DNA of 64,000 nt from Halohasta litorea (GTDB lineage Archaea > Halobacteriota > Halobacteria > Halobacteriales > Haloferacaceae), in the NCBI RefSeq assembly GCF_024494645.1, contig NZ_JANHDJ010000006.1, positions 232,995-296,994 of the forward strand, written 5' to 3'. This document shows positions 51,874 to 60,711 of this stretch, in pieces (positions within the stretch are counted from its first letter, which is position 1; the number at the start of each line of letters is the position of its first letter). The notes beneath the pieces were generated by a model. The model ran no database searches. It was not told the DNA's origin and worked only from the letters and a program-made list of their open reading frames with translations. The translations under genes and the position numbers were made by a program.

Positions 51874-54800
51874 GTGAGCCAAGACGACAACCACCGGGAA
51901 GGCGATACTCCTTCGCCAGGAGAACCGCCCGGCCCAGACGAACCATCCGAGGAACAGCCGCCGACCCTCTTCGATGAGACTGCCGACGACACTACGGACA
52001 GTGCCTCGCCAGCACCAGCTGAAGAGACAAGCGAACCATCGGTCGAAGACGACGAGACGCCGACACCCGAGGTGGTTGACGGCGACTTCGATATCTTCGA
52101 GGCCGCGATAGATGGGGAGGTAGAGGATGAAGACGAAGAGCCGATCACCATCCCCGCGGACTACGAATCAGCATCTGATCCGTCTCTCAGTGGAACGCTC
52201 AGCGACGGTGAGGCTGAAAACTTCATTGAGGAAATCGAATCCGAACAGGAGTACATCCAAATCACACCAGTCCGTGAGGAAGTGAACTCAGAGACCGTCA
52301 AACGCGAACTGTACGGCCTCCACCGCTACGGGAACGGACGGAAGCTCCCGCTCGACATGGAGCTCCACATCGCTGGGATCGAGCCAGTATCGAACTTCGA
52401 GTTCATCATCTACAAGCCCGAGGACGAAGCGCAGTTCAAGTTCTTCATCGGGCCTGGTGAGCGTGGCGACGTTACATGTGACCGGCTTGAGAGCACGACG
52501 CGATCGCAGTATCCGGAAAACTTCGAGTTCGGGCGCAAACAATTCGACATCACAAACATCTTCGAGGACGTCCCCGAGATGGTCCGCTGGGAAGGTGTCG
52601 AAGAGAAGCGGCGCGATTGGATGACGACACTCTCGTCGTACGACAACGAAGCAATCGAACGCTCACCACTCTCAAACCTCCTCGAGACGATCATCCAATC
52701 GGATGGCGCGGTCGTCTTTCAGAGTGTCTTCGAGCCACGGGCAGACTGGTCTCCAAAGGCAGAACGGCAGAAAGGAAACCTCAAGCAGGGCGTCCATACA
52801 ACCGGCGGACTCGTCCTCCGAACGCTCATAGATGGTGCCCTTGGCGTCTCCGACGAAGAGAAACAGGAGCGACACCGGAGCGATACGCCGCATGAAATCG
52901 GTGGTTCAATCCACGACTCACAGACCGGCGGCTACCGCTCAGGAACCAGTCGGATGGGACAGATCGACCTGAAGGACCCGTCGCACACATACAACGTCTC
53001 ACTGCGAGCCGCAGCATCCGACGCGGAAACGGCGCGCAATCTCCAAGACGCGCTCAACCAAGTCAGCGGGAAGTTCTACTCCATCGAGGGGAACTACCTC
53101 GGGACAAACGATGCTGAGTACGAACGGATGCTCAACCACGGCATCACCTACCCGAACGGGCTGGAGTCATGGACGCGACGAAAACCGCTGCTCGTCTGTA
53201 ACATCGACGAGCTCTCAAACTTCATCACGGTCCCGTCGATCGACTCGCTCCCGAAAGCAAGTCGCGGTGGGACCGGCGGGATGCCCACGGCACAGTCGCC
53301 GCTCACCTCGCCGAACGAGGAGGTGTTCAAGGAGTTCTCCAAGGGGATGACGATCGGTCACGCCGTCACCGCGCTGCGTGATCACCGCGACAAGCCCGAC
53401 GATATCAGCACCATCGAGACGAAAAACGAGTGGTGGAACCACCTCTCGCAACGGGACGCACTGTCGTTGTCTGCGGACCATCTCACCCAGCACTACATCC
53501 GTGCTGCGACGACTGGCAGCGGGAAGACGGTCGCAACGATCAACGATATGCTGACCACACACAATGACCTCGAGGGGCCAACAATCCTCATCGACCCCAA
53601 GGACGGCGAGATGTGTGAGAACTACCTGCGGTGTCATCGCACGCTGTTCGGCAACGTCGACGACGTCGAATATATCCAGATCCCCGAGGCAGACGGCATG
53701 GTTCCGGGGATGCCGTTCTTCGATCTCCGGCCGCTCACAGAGGGTGCCGGGCGGACACGCGAGACGGCTAAACAGGATATCATCGACCACTACTTCCAGA
53801 TATTGCGCTTCGTTCTGGGAAAGAAGACAGTCGAACAGGCGTTCGTCGCGAACGAGATCCTCACCAATCTCATCAAGGCGCTATTCGACAAAGACCACGG
53901 AAAGGACTACTTCTCTATCGGTGAGCTCATGCAGGCCGCACAGGAGTTCCAGAAGTACGGCAAGCAGGTCGAAGACCTCGACGAAGACTACGACAAAGTC
54001 CTCGAAGCAATCCCGCGAACGGCCGACACGCAGGTCACGTCCATCCTCGAATCGCACCTCGAGAAGGACGCACGGCAGTTCATGAACACGACGGACGCAG
54101 TCCTCAATCGGATCCGGAAGCTGAAGGAACGCGACTTCATCTGGGATATGCTGTCGTACACGATCGAGGATAAATACTGGAACGACGAGACAAACTGGTA
54201 CAGCAAGGAGATACCGATGCTCGACATGAAGAGCATCCTCAACTCAAACAAAGTCGTTCTCATCGACACGGGAAGCCTTCGTGGAGCCAGCAGCGAAGTG
54301 TTCACTGTGTTGTTCCTCTCGCACCTGTGGACATCGGCGCAGTCCATCTGGACGCCGGACGACGACGAATACATCACGAACGTCATCATCGAGGAGTCCG
54401 CAAACATCGCTCGCAACGAGATTGTCTACCGAGAACTGCTCCCGAAAGGGCGGGAATTCAATCTCTCGCTGGGACTCATCATGCAGTATCCTGAGCAGGT
54501 ACTCGGAGACAATCCAAACGACAATCGGCGGGCGTACAAGGAGATTCTCAACAACATCAACACGAAGATCATCGGCAACGTCGCGACCGACGACCTCCTC
54601 GCGGAGTCGCTGTTCCACGAGGACCTCGAAAATGATGAGATCAAAGACCGCATCTCCGGGCTTCGGCGTGGCGAGTGGATCGTCCAGCTGCCGTCGACGG
54701 GCTTCCACAAACAGAAGCCAGAGATACTCACGCTCCGGCCGCTTCCCATCCCGCCAGGACACAACGCGGGACCATTCAACGTCAACTCGCTCGCGGATTC

Positions 54801-55617
54801 TGTGCGTGAACGAAGTCGGTATCGCCACTGCGTCAACCGCGAACACGAGGCGATCGACATGGACAGCGGCGTGAAAGCACGCGCAGATGAAGACGATGAC
54901 GGCGACGACGGCGATGATGACACCTCCCCAGCGGACACCGAGGAGTTCACGAACGAACACGAGATGTTCCTGCGGATGGTCTACGACGCGCTCACCGATG
55001 GGGTAAACGGCTACCACATCAAGGACTCGATGAAGGAACTTCCCTACAGCGAGACGGCAGCAGACCTCTGTGACTGGGGATACCTCGAGAAGTTCACGCT
55101 CGGAAACAGGCAGGCGTACTACTGGCCGACAGACGAAGCAAACGTCGTCGTGGATCGCAATCTCGCGCCACGAGACGGCGGTGAGTACGGCCGGGAGAGC
55201 CCGGAGCATCGTGTCGGCGTCAAGCTCATCCAGGCACACTACGACGCGCTCGGCTACGAGACGCACATGTACTACAGCCCGGACAACGAAGAGAAGAAGT
55301 ACGACCTGTACGCCAAGCCGACCGACGACTCTCTGGACGATCGCATCAAAACCGTTGAGGTTGAAACATCTCCCAACAAGCGGCGACACGTTGAGGACGA
55401 CTACATCAAGCTCGCAAACATGCCCGGTGACGGCATCTGGGTGGTCAAAGACATCGACGGGATGCGCCAGCTCCTGTCGTCTCTCGCTGACCAGATCGGA
55501 TACGTAGAAGCAACCAGCACGACCAACTTCGAGAAGACTAGCGACAAGCTGGACGTGCCGGGGATGGAGAGAATCTTCGGCATCAACAAACTCAGGGAAG
55601 ATCTAGGCGACGACTAG
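51874..55617 (+). CDS. VirD4/TraD-like coupling ATPase with C-terminal nuclease-like domain
   Basis: 1247 residues, starting with GTG at 51874. The N-terminal ~120 are acidic. The HerA/FtsK-type motor has Walker A TTGSGKT (about 546-552), TILIDPKDGEM after it, and Walker B VIIEESAN (about 836-843) with GLIMQYPEQ as sensor. It is of the type that brings DNA to the secretion channel. After ~1020 come a winged-helix-like segment (MFLRMVYDALTDGVNGYHIKDS) and a C-terminal domain with YDLYAKP...KTVEVETSPNKRRHVEDDYIKL (about 1142-1175), whose D-(x)n-ExE-like pattern resembles restriction-endonuclease-fold proteins. No MOB relaxase is seen in the window; this domain could take part in DNA recognition or nicking, which is inference. 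No membrane span is visible. Confidence 0.85.
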   Translation: MSQDDNHREGDTPSPGEPPGPDEPSEEQPPTLFDETADDTTDSASPAPAEETSEPSVEDDETPTPEVVDGDFDIFEAAIDGEVEDEDEEPITIPADYESASDPSLSGTLSDGEAENFIEEIESEQEYIQITPVREEVNSETVKRELYGLHRYGNGRKLPLDMELHIAGIEPVSNFEFIIYKPEDEAQFKFFIGPGERGDVTCDRLESTTRSQYPENFEFGRKQFDITNIFEDVPEMVRWEGVEEKRRDWMTTLSSYDNEAIERSPLSNLLETIIQSDGAVVFQSVFEPRADWSPKAERQKGNLKQGVHTTGGLVLRTLIDGALGVSDEEKQERHRSDTPHEIGGSIHDSQTGGYRSGTSRMGQIDLKDPSHTYNVSLRAAASDAETARNLQDALNQVSGKFYSIEGNYLGTNDAEYERMLNHGITYPNGLESWTRRKPLLVCNIDELSNFITVPSIDSLPKASRGGTGGMPTAQSPLTSPNEEVFKEFSKGMTIGHAVTALRDHRDKPDDISTIETKNEWWNHLSQRDALSLSADHLTQHYIRAATTGSGKTVATINDMLTTHNDLEGPTILIDPKDGEMCENYLRCHRTLFGNVDDVEYIQIPEADGMVPGMPFFDLRPLTEGAGRTRETAKQDIIDHYFQILRFVLGKKTVEQAFVANEILTNLIKALFDKDHGKDYFSIGELMQAAQEFQKYGKQVEDLDEDYDKVLEAIPRTADTQVTSILESHLEKDARQFMNTTDAVLNRIRKLKERDFIWDMLSYTIEDKYWNDETNWYSKEIPMLDMKSILNSNKVVLIDTGSLRGASSEVFTVLFLSHLWTSAQSIWTPDDDEYITNVIIEESANIARNEIVYRELLPKGREFNLSLGLIMQYPEQVLGDNPNDNRRAYKEILNNINTKIIGNVATDDLLAESLFHEDLENDEIKDRISGLRRGEWIVQLPSTGFHKQKPEILTLRPLPIPPGHNAGPFNVNSLADSVRERSRYRHCVNREHEAIDMDSGVKARADEDDDGDDGDDDTSPADTEEFTNEHEMFLRMVYDALTDGVNGYHIKDSMKELPYSETAADLCDWGYLEKFTLGNRQAYYWPTDEANVVVDRNLAPRDGGEYGRESPEHRVGVKLIQAHYDALGYETHMYYSPDNEEKKYDLYAKPTDDSLDDRIKTVEVETSPNKRRHVEDDYIKLANMPGDGIWVVKDIDGMRQLLSSLADQIGYVEATSTTNFEKTSDKLDVPGMERIFGINKLREDLGDD

Positions 55618-56248
55618 CGGCCATATCCTCCCCACTCATTTTCTTGTGCGGAATCAATCCATAACTCAGACATCCCTTCCGGACTCTCATTTGAACAGGC
55701 CTAGCAACAGTTCTTCAATCCTTCAGCGATCACTATAACACTAAACACTATCCCCACGAACACACCACGTTCTAAGCTAATGGGGCCGCCTAGAGCAAGA
55801 CTGTGCTGAAAATAAGGGAGTGAACCGCTTTGGTATCGGTTAGAAAACCCAATAAAAACGATATGCGAACGGCAATCTAATCAGAATATCGCCGCACAGA
55901 TGGCACAGCAAATCGGTATCAATCGAAAATCTCAGAGAAACCTAGCCAAAATATCTCCGTCATACAGGGCACAACAGGTGGATGTCTATCGCGTATCACA
56001 GAACAATCTAATTAAGAATCGATCTCCTCCCGACAGAAACCAAACCGCTTCATTGAACCCAACAACGACCATCTCATAATAGTTCAGACAATTACGACGA
56101 ACCAGTACTAATAAATCACAAGACGGGAGAGCGATACAGCCAATCTCTTATCAAAATCATAATCGCACGAAGACAACTAGATTGGAGGGTTTCTTTATCA
56201 GCCACTCGGACCATCACGACATGATGGGTGAAGATCTCTCAAATTCTG
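55618..56248. other. AT-rich gene-free region
   Basis: No convincing gene in either direction. The stretch is clearly AT-richer than its surroundings and leads into the repeat cluster that follows, so it could be the duplex-unwinding side of a replication origin. No tRNA or insertion sequence ends are recognised. Confidence 0.4.
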
Positions 56249-56581
56249 TTATCGCAAGACGAGATGCGAATAGCGGGGAGTTGTGATAATTCTCATAATC
56301 GCAAGACGAGAAGCGATTTGACCGGTGTTGTTATCGTACTACAATTCCAGAACAATACACATTTGACACAACCGCGTCCAATCTCTAATCGCAGGACGGA
56401 ACCCGATTCGTGGGGGTATGCTATCAGCGATGTAATCGCAACATGAGAGCGGTATAGCCTAACTCCATGATAGGTGGCAATAGTTGCCTCAAAACCGACC
56501 ATAATCGCAAGACCCAACGCCTTTCTGGACCATACCTGATATGTTATATATTCCATCTGATGTAGTTGTTTATCGCTAGAC
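56249..56581 (+). repeat. Iteron-like direct repeats, candidate replication origin
   Basis: At least six copies of a core close to ATCGCAAGAC occur in the same direction at 56251, 56298, 56388, 56435, 56504 and 56572 (variants ATCGCAGGAC, ATCGCAACAT, ATCGCTAGAC). Most are preceded by TAA or TTT. Several continue as GAGA(T/A)GCG. Spacings are 47, 90, 47, 69 and 68. The uneven spacing argues against CRISPR and favours protein-binding iterons of a plasmid origin or centromere-like site. A short ORF across it is not credible. Confidence 0.55.
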
Positions 56582-57344
56582 GGCTGTCGATTCTGGGGGG
56601 ATTATTATCAACGCACCCTCCCCCATAATCCCGCTGCGTGGGTTCTAACAGGCTGAGGGAGCTTTAGAGCTTCTCTAATATACCTCTCGATCAGTCTGCG
56701 TGGGTTCCGCGAATTCACAGTGTTAGGGGCCTAGAGGGCAATACGACCGGAAGGTCGACCGCGTAGCGATAGATCAGGACGGGGCCGAGGGGGAGAGAGG
56801 AGAAGTGAGCGATCGGTGAGAGAGACAGGAGAACTATATCAGAAATCAGATACTGGATTCTGGGCGCAGAGGAAACAGCCTGGGAGGGGGCGCGTAGGAG
56901 TGCGAGACAGGGGGGTGGCCCACTCGGACAGAACAACACCGGACAGCGAGCGAAGACGACCCCCGGCTGGCACAACCAGACAGGGACAGCGATCGACGTC
57001 GACCAGAAGCAACAGACCATCCATCAACTCTCGGTGTGGGGACCTGCATCGACGACCAGCCACGCGGTGGGACAGACCGATGCGGCGATCGACAGCACCA
57101 GATGGGAAGCTACAGCAAAGGGGCTTTCCGGCGCGTGGGGGCAAGCGGGGGTAACCACTGGGAGTGGTGTAGAGGGTGAGGGTGGAGAGGCGATGATCAT
57201 CCCCCCGGTTGCCGCGGGCAGGAGGCAACAGGACGGAGCCGGGTGGTGGCACGTCGGCGGGGAGTAGCCGAGGCCGGCAGAACGGAGGTGGGGATTCGTC
57301 TGAGGGGACGACTTAAGAGGGCACCCGATGAACGGAGAGTTACG
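56582..57344. other. Gene-free transition to high-GC DNA, with promoter of the RHH gene
   Basis: No gene supported. GCTGCGTGGGTTC-like words occur twice (CTGCGTGGGTTC at 56634 and 56697). From about 56,700 the sequence becomes G-rich on the plus strand. CTTAAGA at 57312 lies about 30 bases before the ATG of the next gene and is its likely promoter. Confidence 0.4.
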
Positions 57345-57701
57345 ATGGCAACTAACGTCACCTGCCATGTGTCTGATGAACTAGCGGAGCTCATCGATGA
57401 CATCGCAGACCACCACGAGATATCCCGAAGCCTGACTCTGAAGCTACTTCTTCGCGAAGGGGTGAACAACCGCCACCAGCGGATCAAGATGGAACAGCTC
57501 AACATCAAGATGGAACGGATGCTGATGGAATTAGCCATCGACGCAGATGGTGAGTTTGGTGAAATGCTCGAAGAGCGCAGCGAGGAGATCGGGAACATGC
57601 CGCTGCCCGAGGGAACAACCGGCGTCGACCTCGTCACACCACACCCCTACTTCGGCGACGACGGCTGGTACCACGACGACAACGAAGCCGACGACAACTG
57701 A
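57345..57701 (+). CDS. Ribbon-helix-helix DNA-binding protein
   Basis: 118 residues from ATG 57345, placed about 30 bases after CTTAAGA (leaderless). Residues 4-40, VTCHVSDELAELIDDIADHHEISRSLTLKLLLREGV, are a ribbon-helix-helix: one beta strand and two helices that dimerise and bind operator DNA, as in CopG or ParD-like regulators. A helical region with repeated Lys/Met/Glu follows, then an acidic Asp-rich tail. It lies about 0.8 kb from the iteron cluster, so control of replication, copy number or partition is a reasonable inference. No toxin gene is adjacent. Confidence 0.75.
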   Translation: MATNVTCHVSDELAELIDDIADHHEISRSLTLKLLLREGVNNRHQRIKMEQLNIKMERMLMELAIDADGEFGEMLEERSEEIGNMPLPEGTTGVDLVTPHPYFGDDGWYHDDNEADDN

Positions 57702-58225
57702 ACGCCCGGCGACGTCGAGCAGACAGCGACAGGCAACACCAGGGCGAGACGAACAGCTGGGGGACCACCTCCGACCGATGCGAGTAGCACCGGACGGGGA
57801 CACACCACCCTCCACCTTTGTGAGCATCAGCAGGAAGCCATCCAGCACTGCGTGGACCACTCCCGACGACGTTTCTTCAGACCACCCGCGATGGGAGCCA
57901 GCCTCGCGAACACCGAGGACCGACACAGCGACACCAGCCCGGACAGGGGGAGTCCGATCAGCAGACGGCGATCAACCACGACGGAGACGCCCACGGAGAA
58001 CGGGCTACTGGACAGTTGGAACAGACGGCCCCTTACTCGAGACAGCGGTGGTACTGCCACGGCCCCCATAGGGGAACGTCTCAGCGAGGGGGTGTGCTAT
58101 CAGTCACTCACCCGTGGGGGAGCCGTCAGCGCAGGCTGGGTGTGGGTACCTGTATGGAGTATCGGTAGCGGGGTGGTGGAGGAGCCGTAGAAAGCCCTCG
58201 GTCCCCTCCTGCCCGCTGAGCAACA

Positions 58226-58252
58226 TATCCCGGTCAAACCGCGACCGGGATA
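58226..58252. repeat. Perfect 10-bp inverted repeat with 7-base loop
   Basis: TATCCCGGTC (58226-58235), loop AAACCGC, GACCGGGATA (58243-58252). It lies 137 bases before the next gene, too far for a promoter operator of that gene, and has no T-tract. It may be a regulator site or a structured RNA end. Confidence 0.5.
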
Positions 58253-58279
58253 GAGGTCGACTCAGCGAACAGGAGTGAC

Positions 58280-58301
58280 CCTCGCCCTTTCATCCACCAG
58301 G
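58280..58301 (+). repeat. 22-bp direct repeat, left copy
   Basis: Identical over 22 bases to 61786-61807 (core CTCGCCCTTTCATCCACCAG), followed in both copies by similar CNGCAGAC/CCACAGAC. The two copies bracket the small-gene cluster 58389-61606. Confidence 0.7.
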
Positions 58302-58388
58302 CCGCAGACTGTTTGTCCGATCCCGACGTGGAGGTCACGAGTAGGGCGCGGGGGTTTGTAGCTCCCGACGGGGGTAGAGGAGAACTGA

Positions 58389-58901
58389 ATGAGTACACCG
58401 CAAGAAGACACCGTCGACGTTCGGACAGCCACCGACTACGGAACGCACAGCCTCAACTCCGAGAACGTGGTCGCCATCTACATCGAGTGCGTTGACATCC
58501 GGACGGCAACCACCCTCGCCGAGCAACTCTCGCGAACGCTTGAGACCAACGACGCTGATCCGTTCCTCCAGGTCCTCGGGATCTTCACCGACGTCACCGA
58601 AAGCCCGGTGGAGAAGACGGTGGGCATCCAGCCGATGGACGAGACGCCCCCCGACTGTCGGTGGCCCGTCGAAGTCGAGATCGAAGGCGTCGACTCCGAG
58701 TTGGCCCACCGGATGGTCACCGCCGGCCGGAAGATGGGCAGCTCGCTCATGGGCATCGCCGAGTTCCGTTCCGTCCTCGAGAAGGCAACCGCTGACCAGC
58801 CCCGGTCGATCGTCCGCGTGGCCGAAACCGCCGACGACCTCGGCAGCACGATGGAGTGGCACGCCGACACCGACGCAGACTGGAACGCCGTCGAAGTGTA
58901 G
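58389..58901 (+). CDS. Unknown protein, paralogue of the 60083 gene
   Basis: 170 residues. It shares with the 60083 product the order: AI/VYI-type strand near residue 28-33, helical AEQLSRTLE, WPVE followed by a beta/alpha region, then DQPRSIVRVAE...MEWHADTDADWNAVEV versus DQSRSVVRMHK...IEWHTDVDAEFESLADL. The shared ending (EWHxDxDA) is the clearest mark. No known family is recognised. The promoter element TTTGTA lies 34 bases upstream, and GAGGAG (58377-58382) is placed as a ribosome binding site. Confidence 0.65.
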   Translation: MSTPQEDTVDVRTATDYGTHSLNSENVVAIYIECVDIRTATTLAEQLSRTLETNDADPFLQVLGIFTDVTESPVEKTVGIQPMDETPPDCRWPVEVEIEGVDSELAHRMVTAGRKMGSSLMGIAEFRSVLEKATADQPRSIVRVAETADDLGSTMEWHADTDADWNAVEV

Positions 58902-59114
58902 CGCCCGCCGGGTCACCCCCCAGTCGCGCCGAGGGGGGTCCGGTTACACATCGAACACGGGGGGTCGCTACCGAACACATCGATAGAGGGGTCCGGTTAC
59001 AAGTCGATAACGGGGGGTCAGATTTCATTTCGATAGAGGGGTGTGCCCCCACGACGACACTCGATCACTGGATGCGTTACAGCGGCAGTCCGGGGTGGGG
59101 TCAGATGATCCCTG

Positions 59115-59131
59115 TGGTTTTTATCCCGCGA
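59115..59131 (+). promoter_or_regulatory. Promoter of the 59147 gene
   Basis: GGTTTTTATCCCGCGA with TTTTTA at 59118-59123 lies 29 bases before ATG 59147. One of five similar promoters in this cluster. Confidence 0.5.
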
Positions 59132-59146
59132 CTGAGGTGTACCGAT

Positions 59147-59422
59147 ATGGTTGATGTCTTCACGTACAATTTCGGCTTCGATGGATCGCTCGATGAACGC
59201 GCAGACGAAGTGAAGTCTGCCATCAAGGACTACTTCGACGGCCATGAGGACGCCACACTGGTCGAGTTCCTCGGCGACGTCAACTCAGTGCCGGCAGAGG
59301 TGATGCAGGTCCGCGTCCGGATTGCGGATGGATACGACGGCTACCAGATCCTCGATGACATCAAGGAGTCTCCCGACGCTCTCGAGGGCGACGTCCACAT
59401 CATCCAGGGCGGCCCCGAGTAG
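59147..59422 (+). CDS. Small acidic protein, unknown
   Basis: 91 residues with an alpha/beta look: VDVFTYNFGFDGSLDERADEVKSAIKDYFDG, ATLVEFLGDVNSVPAEVMQVRVRIADGYDGYQILDDIKESP. The TATA-to-ATG distance of 29 bases fixes the start; the longer upstream open frame has an Arg-rich composition unlike this organism's proteins. No family is recognised. It lies in the cluster of small genes with common promoters, each apparently transcribed on its own. Confidence 0.6.
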   Translation: MVDVFTYNFGFDGSLDERADEVKSAIKDYFDGHEDATLVEFLGDVNSVPAEVMQVRVRIADGYDGYQILDDIKESPDALEGDVHIIQGGPE

Positions 59423-59479
59423 CGCACCCGCGTACCACCCGAAGAGTTTCTACCCTCCGAGTGAACTGTGAGTAGTAGC

Positions 59480-59989
59480 ATGTCCGACCGGACGGCGTCA
59501 TCAGCACAGGCCTACCCCGCAGTGATCGTTGCCGGCTCCCGCGACCTCTCCGAGCAGCTGTCGCTGACCGAGACCGAACAGCGGGCCGTCGTCGCCCGTG
59601 CGTTCTACGCCGCCGGCATCGACCGCCGCGCGATCGACGAACTGGTCAGCGGCGGCAACGACTCCTCGCCCGACCAGTGGGGCGAGACGTGGGCCAGCTA
59701 CCGTTCGGATGTCGACGTCGTCCAGTTCACCCCCGACTGGAACGACATCGACCACCCGGACGCCGTCGTCCGCGAAGGCCAGTACGGCAAGTACGACGCT
59801 CGGGCCGGCCCCCGCCGCAACGGCGAGATGGCCGACCACGCCGACGCGCTCGTCGCGTTCTGGGACGGCGACTCCAACGGGACCGCGGACATGATCGACC
59901 AAGCTCGCGAAGCCGGTCTCCATGTCCAGGTGTTCCGCCTCGACAACGCGACCACCCGCAAAGCGATCCTTCAGGAGTTCGACGCCTAA
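59480..59989 (+). CDS. SLOG/YspA-like (DUF2493-type) Rossmann protein
   Basis: 169 residues from ATG 59480. IVAGSRDLS at the N-terminus, DELVSGGNDSSPDQWGETWA, VVQFTPDWNDIDHP, then KYDARAGPRRNGEMADHADALVAFWDGDSNGTADMIDQA and LHVQVFRLD follow the YspA branch of the SLOG superfamily. These proteins bind nucleotide-derived ligands and are often linked to defence or stress signalling. The PRRNxxM and FWDGxSxGTxxMI motifs are the strongest marks. TTTCTA at 59447-59452 lies 33 bases before the ATG, in the shared promoter form. Ligand and role here are unknown. Confidence 0.75.
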   Translation: MSDRTASSAQAYPAVIVAGSRDLSEQLSLTETEQRAVVARAFYAAGIDRRAIDELVSGGNDSSPDQWGETWASYRSDVDVVQFTPDWNDIDHPDAVVREGQYGKYDARAGPRRNGEMADHADALVAFWDGDSNGTADMIDQAREAGLHVQVFRLDNATTRKAILQEFDA

Positions 59990-60082
59990 CAGCGTCCGTC
60001 CTCTGTGGGTTCCGCAGGAGCCACCCAACCACCGAGCGCCCCGCGAGGAGTTTCTACCTCTCGATGGCGAGTGAGAGAGATC

Positions 60083-60595
60083 ATGAGTAGTCAGTTATCC
60101 CCCACCGACACTCCGTTCGTCGAGACGCCGACTGTGTACGACGCCGACCTCGATGAGCACAACGCGATCACCATCTGGTTCGACGGCATCGACGAGCGAA
60201 CATCGACGTTCTTCTGTCAGGCGCTCTCGCTGTTCATCGAAGAGCACTCCCCGGCGGCCCTGACGCGGATGGCCTCGGTGTTCAACGAATTCGACGCGAC
60301 CGTCCTTCGCAGTCGCAACCACCAGCCCGGCCACGGCTCGGCGTGGCCTGTCGAGCTCGCCGTCGACGATCTCTCCGCGGACACCGCCCGACACCTCATG
60401 GGCCACCTCCGTTCACTCGCTTCGTCCCCGACCGATGAAGCCATGATCCGCTGGGCCGGCGCACAGCTCGCGTCGGCGACGAGCGACCAGTCCCGGTCGG
60501 TTGTCCGGATGCACAAACACGACGGCTCCCGGCGGCCGTCGATCGAGTGGCACACCGACGTCGACGCCGAGTTCGAATCGCTGGCAGACCTGTAG
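60083..60595 (+). CDS. Unknown protein, paralogue of the 58389 gene
   Basis: 170 residues from ATG 60083, 32 bases after TTTCTA of the shared promoter form. It has the same length and domain order as the 58389 product, with shared motifs WPVEL/WPVEV, DQSRSVVRM/DQPRSIVRV and EWHTDVDAEF/EWHADTDADW. Identity is otherwise low, so the duplication is old. An in-frame start at 60005 would include the promoter and is rejected. Function unknown. Confidence 0.65.
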   Translation: MSSQLSPTDTPFVETPTVYDADLDEHNAITIWFDGIDERTSTFFCQALSLFIEEHSPAALTRMASVFNEFDATVLRSRNHQPGHGSAWPVELAVDDLSADTARHLMGHLRSLASSPTDEAMIRWAGAQLASATSDQSRSVVRMHKHDGSRRPSIEWHTDVDAEFESLADL

Positions 60596-60711
60596 CCGGT
60601 CTTGTCAACTTGTTCGCCCGGACGTTGTAACGATTGACAAGACGCGAGGCCGGGAGGAGAGCGACGCCCCCGGCGAGAGTTTCTGTCCCCCGATTTGGGT
60701 AGAGGCCGAAG

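Larger units (their letters stand above)
57702..58388. other. Gene-free high-GC region with a strong palindrome
   Basis: No gene is supported: open frames here are unusually basic or Ser/Thr/Arg-rich for this organism. Notable items are the palindrome at 58226-58252, a 22-base repeat at 58280-58301 that recurs at 61786, and the promoter TTTGTAGCTCCCGA (58355-58368) of the next gene. Confidence 0.4.

Noticed and set aside
24198..55617. MOB relaxase of conjugative plasmids
   Set aside because: No HUH motif or relaxase tyrosine region was recognised in any predicted protein. This is absence by eye, not by HMM search.
56228..56446. Short ORF across the repeat cluster
   Set aside because: Composition is basic and Asn/Ser/Thr-rich, unlike haloarchaeal proteins. 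It lies over iteron-like repeats and has no promoter.
56249..56581. CRISPR array
   Set aside because: The repeat core is only about 10-16 bases, degenerate, and spacings vary (47-90). No cas genes are near. Iterons fit better.
57547..58071. ORFs of 80-174 codons in the 57.7-58.1 kb region
   Set aside because: Arg/Ser/Pro-rich and not acidic, without promoter, and partly overlapping the ribbon-helix-helix gene.
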